Source: Methanobacteriota archaeon
GTDB taxonomy: Archaea; Thermoplasmatota; Thermoplasmata; RBG-16-68-12
NCBI GenBank assembly: GCA_005879065.1
Contig: VBLU01000064.1
Location: forward strand, 1-13,314
Direction of reading: 5' to 3'
Length of the DNA stretch: 13,314 nt
The notes under the pieces are model-generated. The model ran no database searches, was not told the origin of the DNA, and saw nothing but the letters and a program-made list of their open reading frames with translations. The position numbers and the translations under genes are program-made. Shown one piece after another: positions 7,862 to 13,314 of this stretch. Numbering within the stretch: position 1 is the first letter of the stretch; the number at the start of each line of letters is the position of its first letter.

Positions 7862-7884
7862 GAGGCACATTTGGCGTCTCGAAA
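7858..7884. promoter_or_regulatory. Inverted repeat just upstream of the permease-operon TATA (possible operator)
   Basis: TTTCGAG (7858-7864) and CTCGAAA (7878-7884) form a perfect 7-bp inverted repeat with a 13-bp spacer. The half-sites are 20 bp apart centre to centre, about two helical turns, and the right half overlaps the BRE. A dimeric regulator could bind such a site. No regulator gene is in the window and the function is unproven. Confidence 0.35.
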
Positions 7885-7896
7885 ACGTTCTTATAT
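7882..7896 (+). promoter_or_regulatory. BRE/TATA promoter of the permease/ATPase operon
   Basis: AAAACG (7882-7887) followed by TTCTTATAT (7888-7896) closely copies the BRE/TATA arrangement before the binding-protein gene. Transcription would start near 7920, leaving a leader of about 18 nt. That leader carries AGGGGGG (7925-7931), a Shine-Dalgarno sequence six bases before the TTG start at 7938. The presence of both a promoter and an upstream terminator supports two transcription units for one transporter. Confidence 0.72.
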
Positions 7897-7937
7897 CCGG
7901 CACCGAATGAACGATATTCGGGCTAGGGGGGAACCGT

Positions 7938-8945
7938 TTGGCCGCATTAGCACGGTACCTGGTAAAACGAGGAGTCCAAGGCGTTGTCACGTTGCTTGTC
8001 GTCACGGTCATCATCTTCATCCTCTTTGATGCGATGCCCGGCACACCGATCGATCGTTTTCGCTCTGATCCGACCTTCGATCGTGCCCGCTTGGAGCAAC
8101 TGAATCAGACTTTCGGTATTAACGACCCGTATTTCGTCCGGATGGGCAAGTTCGTCTGGAACATGTTCAGCCTGGACTTCGGACAATCTTTCGTTGAAGG
8201 AAAACCAGTCAGCGACGTGATCGCAGCCGCCTTGCCGCGAACTCTATTCCTGTTCGGCGGCGCCGTCATGATCGAGTACCTGATTGGCGTAGTCATCGGT
8301 ACCTTCATCGCTTGGCGACGAGGTCGATTCACCGAAGGCTCCGTGGTCGTGGGCAGCCTATTCTTCTACAACATGCCTTCCTTTTGGATCGGTCTCATTC
8401 TCCTCTGGTTGTTCGCATTTAGTCTCGACTTGTTCCCCTTGCGAGGGTTCAGTGATCCGTCTTGGACTGCTCAGCATGTAACATGGGTCGCGGGCCGCGG
8501 CCAGGGTGATGTGCTTTTCCAAGTCGTGGATTTAGTCGCGCATGCAGCGATGCCGATGCTCGCCCTCGTCCTGATAACCACCGCGGGAACCATTCTGCTC
8601 ATGCAGACCGCCATGCTCGAGGTCATGGGCGAGGACTTCATCCTAACCGCACGGGCAAAGGGTCTGTCCGAGCGAATCGTCCGCCGGCGGCACGCGGCGC
8701 GCAATGCCTACCTGCCGGTTGTCACTTCCTTCACGATTAGTTTGGCATTCATCGTCGGCGGAGCAATCATCTTGGAAGGGATTTTTTCGTATTTCGGCCT
8801 TGGATACTACTTCCTTAAGGCAATCGTGAACCAAGACCAATTCCTCGCGGGGGCGTTGCTTTGGATCATCGCCGTCCTCGTCATTTTCGGGAATATCGTC
8901 GCCGATGTCCTGTATGGAGTCCTCGATCCACGTGTCCGGATCTGA
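7938..8945 (+). CDS. dppB: Peptide ABC transporter permease, DppB/OppB type
   Basis: This integral membrane subunit forms half of the translocation channel. It is 335 residues, the usual DppB length. TM1 is at about 13-31 (VVTLLVVTVIIFILF), followed by the family's extracytoplasmic loop with FGINDPYFVRMGKF and LDFGQSF (about 59-84). Further membrane helices lie at about 102-125, 135-168, 198-222, 262-290 and 302-326. The EAA loop that contacts the ATPases is E232 to P260 (DFILTARAKGLSERIVRR, ending NAYLP). The start is a TTG at 7938: the protein from there matches the family N-terminus, AGGGGGG lies six bases upstream, and the nearby ATG at 7907 is in another frame. Its last 41 bases overlap the start I give for permease C, which suggests translational coupling. 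Peptide specificity is inferred from family; the gene symbol denotes family, not proven substrate. Confidence 0.94.
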   Translation: MAALARYLVKRGVQGVVTLLVVTVIIFILFDAMPGTPIDRFRSDPTFDRARLEQLNQTFGINDPYFVRMGKFVWNMFSLDFGQSFVEGKPVSDVIAAALPRTLFLFGGAVMIEYLIGVVIGTFIAWRRGRFTEGSVVVGSLFFYNMPSFWIGLILLWLFAFSLDLFPLRGFSDPSWTAQHVTWVAGRGQGDVLFQVVDLVAHAAMPMLALVLITTAGTILLMQTAMLEVMGEDFILTARAKGLSERIVRRRHAARNAYLPVVTSFTISLAFIVGGAIILEGIFSYFGLGYYFLKAIVNQDQFLAGALLWIIAVLVIFGNIVADVLYGVLDPRVRI

Positions 8946-11301
8946 AGCGGCTGGGTCGTCTGTCAAACTGGACGCCATTCGATTCTTCAACGCTTTCAAG
9001 CGCAGCCTCCAACGTTCCTACGCGCTGTTCCGTGGCAGTCGCCTCGGTTTGACCGGCCTCACGATCGTCCTCATCTTCGCCGCAATTGGGATCCTGGCTC
9101 CCATCATTTCGCCCTACCCCCGATCTTATGAGGCGCCGGACTCGGACCGATTCACGGTTTCTTCCTACTCTCGAAACTTGACTCTTCGAGGACTGAATTA
9201 CTCCGTACCCGTCATGGGGCCCACGACTCCGCTGCAAAGCGATCGTCTCGGGGGCATGTGGCTGGTCAACTACGCCCGAGAAGGATACGTTTTCATGGAC
9301 TTCACGGAGCACACCTTGGAAACGAACGTTTCTCCGTTCCAAGCTGGGAACCGGTCCCTGCAATTCCATATCAGCGATCTTCCTGTTTCACCCCAACCGG
9401 TCGCGCCCCTCGAGGCCCTCTATTTCGTCGTACCAGCTCTGGACTCGACCAAATCCACGGGCCCGCGGAATGGAAACGGGGCTATCGCCTTCTTCGCACA
9501 ACGTGATTTCTACGTCTATGACCCCTTCACCCGGAGCCTTATCTTTCGGTGGAGACTCGGTTTTGATCCTTCATGGACGGGAGAAGACCCCGCTTCCTCC
9601 GGTGACCTCATCACGCTCCCCGCTCAGTTCACCATCCGGCCTTTTCCGGGAGCGCCGGGCCGAGATGTCGGGCCATATCGCTACTTCTTTGCCTCTGACG
9701 GCACCCACACCGTAGTCTTCGAAACTGTATTCGTTCACACGAACAGCACTGTGCAGCCGGGGGCGGTCTATCCCGGAGCGCCGGGCGGCCAACCCGTCCT
9801 CTTTTCGAACGAAACCCTCTCCGCGCCACCCTTCGTTTATTACAACAAAGACACCGGTGAGCTGAACTCGAGCACCAATTTTCGCACGGGCCGAGGACAG
9901 ACGATACTCTTGCCCTTGGCGAACGGAAGCCTTGAGGTCCACAACGTGGACGGGAGTCTCTTCGGCTGGGTGCCTTTGCGGTTGGCAGGGCAACCGGCTA
10001 CGGTCACTGGAACTATCGGATTTACGCGATCTACTTCCATCGACACGATGAAATTGTATCTGCCCGTCCGATCGTCGTCCGCCACCGGGGTCGCAGTCCT
10101 CGATGCGGCCTCCATGAAGATCGTCCGCGAATTCTCCGTCCCAGATCCCACGTGGGAACCTGTCGGGATTCCGACCAGCTACCGCGCCCAGACCGTGTAC
10201 CTTGGTCTATATGATCACAACGAGGGACCCGATGGCACGACGCATATGATCCGTCTCAACGAGACTGCAGTTGAAAACCTCCAATTCCGCACAGATTTCC
10301 CCGGTCGGGTTCGAACGTTCTTCGAGGTGGATGAGCGTTCCAAAGTGTTCGTGTTCCCCGCGCACGGCGGCATTTCCATGCTCGCCACCACGTCCCGAAC
10401 GGATGCCCATGTCGCGCCGGAACCGTTCGCCATCACGCCGCCGTCCAACGTCTCCCTCTTCCGATATGCCGGAGCACTTGGAGGTACCCTTTACGGAACT
10501 GCGCTGATTCCTCAGGAATTGTACGGCGTTTGGACGGATGCCTCGGAGGGCGAGACGACCCTCTTCCAACTCTTGGGAACCGTCCGGACACCGTTGCCTC
10601 CGGGGACGTATCCTTCGGGTAACCACTATGTCCTCGGGACGGATTTCCGGGGAGCCGACATTCTGACCCAGCTTTTCTACGGTACCCAAGTTGCCTTCAT
10701 CGTCGGTGGACTCGCGGCGGTCTTCGCGGTGGGCCTCGGCACCCTCGTGGGTTTGATCGCCGGTTTCTTCGGCAAGCTCGTGGACACTCTTCTCATGCGG
10801 ACGACCGACATTTTCCTTGTGCTCCCCTTCCTGCCGATTGTCCTGATCCTCGCGTCGATCCTTCGACCCAGCATTTGGGTGATCATCCTTGTCCTCGGGA
10901 TTATTGGGTGGCCGGGGATTGCACGGGTAATTCGCGCGCAGGTCCTCACGCTCAAGGAGCGACCCTTTGTTGACGCGGCACGCGTCTCCGGAGCCTCGGA
11001 CCTGCGGCTCATTTTCTTCCAGGTTGCTCCGAACGTCCTGCCTTTTAGCTTCCTCTACATGAGTCTCACCGTTGCCGGCGCCATCATCACCGAAGCCGCT
11101 CTCAGCTTCCTCGGGCTCGGTGATGCCAGCGTGATCTCGTGGGGCGGAATGCTTTCTCAGGTCCTGACTTTCGGAGGGGCGCTCACCGCATGGTGGTGGC
11201 TGTTCCCACCCGGCCTCGCAATCACGTTGCTCTCTCTCGGGTTCTACCTCCTCGGCCGCGGCTTCGACGAGATTATCAACCCACGTCTTCGAAGGCGATA
11301 A
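8905..11301 (+). CDS. dppC: Peptide ABC transporter permease, DppC/OppC type, with a large extracytoplasmic insertion
   Basis: This is the second channel subunit, 798 residues against about 280-350 for ordinary DppC. TM1 is at about 49-68 (LTGLTIVLIFAAIGILAPII), ending in the family's ISPY. The LGTD motif (577-580) with FRGADILTQLFYG normally comes within about 40 residues of TM1, but here an insertion of about 490 residues (72-560) intervenes. It is rich in strands and aromatics, has no cysteine and carries ten N-glycosylation sequons. Recurrent blade-like segments such as VAVLDAASMKIVREFSV and FYVYDPFTRSLIFRW suggest a beta-propeller (inference). The C-terminal permease domain is intact: TM helices from about 595, EAA loop FVDAARVSGASDLRLIF (688-704) ending near NVLPF, then SFLGLGDASVISWGGML. 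In-frame alternative starts are ATG 8914 and GTG 8932, which shorten the overlap with dppB. The stop is one base before the dppD start. Confidence 0.93.
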   Translation: MSCMESSIHVSGSEAAGSSVKLDAIRFFNAFKRSLQRSYALFRGSRLGLTGLTIVLIFAAIGILAPIISPYPRSYEAPDSDRFTVSSYSRNLTLRGLNYSVPVMGPTTPLQSDRLGGMWLVNYAREGYVFMDFTEHTLETNVSPFQAGNRSLQFHISDLPVSPQPVAPLEALYFVVPALDSTKSTGPRNGNGAIAFFAQRDFYVYDPFTRSLIFRWRLGFDPSWTGEDPASSGDLITLPAQFTIRPFPGAPGRDVGPYRYFFASDGTHTVVFETVFVHTNSTVQPGAVYPGAPGGQPVLFSNETLSAPPFVYYNKDTGELNSSTNFRTGRGQTILLPLANGSLEVHNVDGSLFGWVPLRLAGQPATVTGTIGFTRSTSIDTMKLYLPVRSSSATGVAVLDAASMKIVREFSVPDPTWEPVGIPTSYRAQTVYLGLYDHNEGPDGTTHMIRLNETAVENLQFRTDFPGRVRTFFEVDERSKVFVFPAHGGISMLATTSRTDAHVAPEPFAITPPSNVSLFRYAGALGGTLYGTALIPQELYGVWTDASEGETTLFQLLGTVRTPLPPGTYPSGNHYVLGTDFRGADILTQLFYGTQVAFIVGGLAAVFAVGLGTLVGLIAGFFGKLVDTLLMRTTDIFLVLPFLPIVLILASILRPSIWVIILVLGIIGWPGIARVIRAQVLTLKERPFVDAARVSGASDLRLIFFQVAPNVLPFSFLYMSLTVAGAIITEAALSFLGLGDASVISWGGMLSQVLTFGGALTAWWWLFPPGLAITLLSLGFYLLGRGFDEIINPRLRRR

Positions 11302-11302
11302 C

Positions 11303-12649
11303 GTGCCGTTGCTGTCGGTGCGAAACCTTCGGACGTACTTTCGGGTCCGACAGGGTTGGGTTAAGGCAGTTGACAATGTCAACCTCGACGTGGAAGCGGG
11401 AGAGACGGTTGGCCTCGTCGGCGAGTCCGGCTGTGGCAAGACGACCCTCGCCTATTCGATCACGCAACTCTTGCCCTCGAACGCGTACATATTTGGTGGG
11501 CAGATCCTTTTCGGGGCGAACCGCCGCGTGGATCGATACCGACCCGGATATTGGAAAATCGCCTTCGATCGGATTGCCAAGGATGTCCAGGCCGCGAACG
11601 ACGAGCTTAATCGGCAAAGGTCTGCGGACAGCACCGGCAGCACGCTTGAACACATTCAAACTCTCGAAAAGGAGATTGAATCGCTGGCAACGCCCTTGTC
11701 ATCGACGTACCGTGGGTACTTGAAGGAGGAAATCGGGTCCCTTCAGAAAACGGTCCATGAGCTATCGTCCCGCCTCGAGTCCGCGAACGATCCCACGGTC
11801 CGTGACCGGCTTCGAGAAGCAAAGGATCGGCTCGGCGCCGCCTCTCAAGAGGGAGATCTCGTCGATATCGTTCGTCGCTCGGACGGACGTCTCCGGGAGT
11901 ATCATCCCAAGCTGAACGCCGTACGTTGGAAGCAGATTTCGATCGTCTTTCAGGGCGCCATGAATGCTCTGAATCCGGTTTACACGGTCGGCAATCAGAT
12001 CGTCGAGGCGATCCGGGCGCACGAGGATCTGACTCCAGATTCCGCGCGAAAACGCGTCGAAGACCTGTACCGGCTCGTGGGAATTCCAGTCGATCGGATC
12101 GACAATTTCCCCCACGAATACAGTGGGGGCATGAAGCAACGCGCAATGATAGCCATGGCCTTGGCCCTCGACCCGAAACTCGTAATCATGGACGAGCCCA
12201 CCACGGCGCTCGACGTGATTACGGCCGCGAAGATCATGGACGAAGTGCTTCGCATCCAAAAGGCGATGCACATGACGATCATCATCATCTCTCACGATGT
12301 GTCCGTCGTGGCGAAAGTGGCGGATCGAATTGCGGTGATGTATGCGGGTCAAATCGTCGAGGAGAGTCAAACCGAACAGGTATTCGCTCGGACCCTTCAC
12401 CCATACACGGAAGGTCTCCTGAATGCCTTCCCGAGCATCAGCGGCGAGAAGCGACGGCTCGAGGCAATTCCCGGGAGCCCGCCGAGTCTGTTGACTCCAC
12501 CTTCGGGCTGCCGCTTTCATCCTCGATGCAAGTACGCAAAGGACGTCTGTACAACGGACCCGCCTCCTTATGTCGTTCCCGAACCGGGGCACCGCGCCCT
12601 GTGCCACTTTTCTCAGGATTTCTTTACCCAGGGAGGTCTCGGCCGATGA
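11303..12649 (+). CDS. dppD: Peptide ABC transporter ATPase, DppD/OppD type, with a coiled-coil insertion
   Basis: One of two ATP-hydrolysing subunits on the cytoplasmic face. It is 448 residues, against about 320-340 usually. Walker A is GESGCGKTT (40-48), the Q-loop is IVFQGAMNALNP (Q217), the signature is YSGGMKQR (273-280), Walker B is LVIMDEPT (293-300) and the H-loop is H331. Between Walker A and the Q-loop lie about 170 residues instead of about 60. The extra part (about 80-200) is charged and heptad-like (for example LEHIQTLEKEIESL and LQKTVHELSSRLES) and is probably a helical hairpin or coiled coil. The oligopeptide-transporter C-terminal region is present (LHPYTEGLLNAFPSI, IPGSPPSLL). 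It carries C403, C409, C416 and C434, matching the cysteine set reported to bind an iron-sulfur cluster in this family. The GTG at 11303 is one base after the dppC stop, with GAAGG eight bases upstream. Its end overlaps dppF. Confidence 0.94.
   Translation: MPLLSVRNLRTYFRVRQGWVKAVDNVNLDVEAGETVGLVGESGCGKTTLAYSITQLLPSNAYIFGGQILFGANRRVDRYRPGYWKIAFDRIAKDVQAANDELNRQRSADSTGSTLEHIQTLEKEIESLATPLSSTYRGYLKEEIGSLQKTVHELSSRLESANDPTVRDRLREAKDRLGAASQEGDLVDIVRRSDGRLREYHPKLNAVRWKQISIVFQGAMNALNPVYTVGNQIVEAIRAHEDLTPDSARKRVEDLYRLVGIPVDRIDNFPHEYSGGMKQRAMIAMALALDPKLVIMDEPTTALDVITAAKIMDEVLRIQKAMHMTIIIISHDVSVVAKVADRIAVMYAGQIVEESQTEQVFARTLHPYTEGLLNAFPSISGEKRRLEAIPGSPPSLLTPPSGCRFHPRCKYAKDVCTTDPPPYVVPEPGHRALCHFSQDFFTQGGLGR
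12631..12637 (+). promoter_or_regulatory. Ribosome binding site for dppF
   Basis: GGGAGGT lies inside the end of dppD, eight bases before the ATG at 12646. It supports that start and coupled translation through the ATGA stop/start overlap. Confidence 0.7.
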
Positions 12650-13314
12650 CTGAGGTCCAAAGTGTCGCGCCCCTCCACGACGGTCGGGCGGTCCTACGGA
12701 TTCGAGATCTGAAGAAGTACTTCGAACTGAAACGAGGATTGATACAGTCACTCCGAGGGAACACGATTCAGGTCCGTGCGGTGGACGGGATCAGCTTCGA
12801 TTTGCATCCGGGGGAAATTCTCGGCCTCGTGGGGGAATCCGGCTGCGGGAAGACGACGACGGGTCGGCTTATTGCGCGGCTCGAGGATCCTACCGAAGGA
12901 CAAATCGATTTCGAGGGAGTCGACATCGCCTCGCTGCAAGGCGGCGCACTCTTCCAATTCCGAAAGGATTTGCAGATGATTTTTCAGGATCCGTACGAAT
13001 CTCTCAATCCGCGGTACAATGTATTTCGAACGGTCGCAGAACCCATCGTGATTCATCGCATCGGATCCTCGAAGGAGGAGCGGGCGGAAATGGTGATTCA
13101 GGCTCTCGAGGACGCGGGTCTCCGCCCTGGGCAGGACTTCATGGAACGGTTCCCGCACGAGCTCTCCGGCGGGCAAAGACAGCGAGTCGCGATTGCCCGG
13201 GCGATCGTATTGCACCCAAAGATCATCGTGGCTGACGAACCCGTGAGCATGCTCGACGTATCCATTCGCGCGGGCGTGATGAATCTAATGCTCGATCTCC
13301 GTGAGAAGTACCAA
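12646..13314 (+). CDS. dppF: Peptide ABC transporter ATPase, DppF/OppF type (cut by the right edge)
   Basis: This is the second ATP-hydrolysing subunit, pairing with DppD. The first 223 residues are visible and contain the full set of early ATPase motifs: Walker A GESGCGKTTT (63-72), Q-loop MIFQDPYESLNPRYNV (Q114), signature ELSGGQRQRVAIARA (172-186), Walker B IIVADEP (193-199) and D-loop SMLD (201-204). The segment YFELKRGLIQSLRG (25-38) before the VDGISF strand is typical of the F-type subunit. There is no insertion between Walker A and the Q-loop (normal spacing), in contrast to DppD. The ATG at 12646 overlaps the dppD stop (ATGA) and has a good GGGAGGT upstream. The H-loop and the C-terminal region lie beyond the window. 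Confidence 0.95.
   Translation, partial: MTEVQSVAPLHDGRAVLRIRDLKKYFELKRGLIQSLRGNTIQVRAVDGISFDLHPGEILGLVGESGCGKTTTGRLIARLEDPTEGQIDFEGVDIASLQGGALFQFRKDLQMIFQDPYESLNPRYNVFRTVAEPIVIHRIGSSKEERAEMVIQALEDAGLRPGQDFMERFPHELSGGQRQRVAIARAIVLHPKIIVADEPVSMLDVSIRAGVMNLMLDLREKYQ

Noticed and set aside
8905..11301. Possibility that the long dppC is two genes or an assembly fusion
   Set aside because: The frame is continuous with no stop. The N-terminal TM1 and the C-terminal LGTD/permease parts are complementary pieces of one DppC, and the insert lies exactly at the extracytoplasmic loop.
10207..11439. Long minus-strand open frame (410 codons) opposite dppC and the dppD start
   Set aside because: It is antisense to a clearly recognised permease and ATPase, and its translation is charged low-complexity sequence with no recognisable motif; it follows from GC-rich codon bias on the other strand.
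11762..12751. Minus-strand open frame of 329 codons opposite dppD
   Set aside because: Antisense shadow of the ATPase; no family features and no ribosome site.
1..13314. CRISPR arrays, insertion sequences, rRNA or tRNA genes
   Set aside because: No regularly spaced repeats, transposase-like frames, terminal inverted repeats or RNA-gene signatures were seen on either strand.

Overview
The window looks like a GC-rich chromosomal segment of a euryarchaeon, probably a Thermoplasmatota-type lineage. The archaeal assignment rests on the type II (archaeal) phosphorylating GAPDH, BRE/TATA promoters with short or absent leaders, a TrmJ-type tRNA methyltransferase and a stand-alone TruA. The finer lineage is an inference from overall style and was not tested.

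Left part (1-2782): three housekeeping genes and the edge of a fourth. A small zinc-finger protein runs off the left edge on the minus strand, divergent from gap (type II GAPDH, 199-1218). Gap converges on a minus-strand SpoU/TrmJ-like RNA 2'-O-methyltransferase gene (1243 to about 1956). That gene is divergent from truA (tRNA pseudouridine synthase, 1994-2782) across only about 37 bp, which hold one palindromic TATA element. Both enzymes of this pair modify the anticodon arm of tRNA.

Right part (2972-13314, running off the right edge): a complete Opp/Dpp-type peptide ABC transporter locus, in the order substrate-binding protein, permease B, permease C, ATPase D, ATPase F. The binding-protein gene has its own BRE/TATA promoter and ends in a strong hairpin terminator. 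The four remaining genes follow from a second, similar promoter, with a TTG start for B, overlaps or 1-bp spacing between genes, and an ATGA overlap between D and F. The binding protein should capture peptides outside the cell, B and C form the channel, and D and F hydrolyse ATP.

The unusual biology is in the sizes. Three of the five components carry large extra domains. The binding protein is 1612 aa: a family 5 solute-binding domain, a stalk of about 950 residues with at least five Ig-like repeats and a CARDB-like module, and a C-terminal membrane anchor. Permease C is 798 aa because an extracytoplasmic domain of about 490 residues, propeller-like by eye, sits between TM1 and TM2. ATPase D has a coiled-coil insertion of about 110 residues between Walker A and the Q-loop. 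B and F (as far as visible) are of ordinary size. This set of enlargements is the best candidate in the window for an undescribed system: an architecturally elaborated peptide importer on an archaeal surface.
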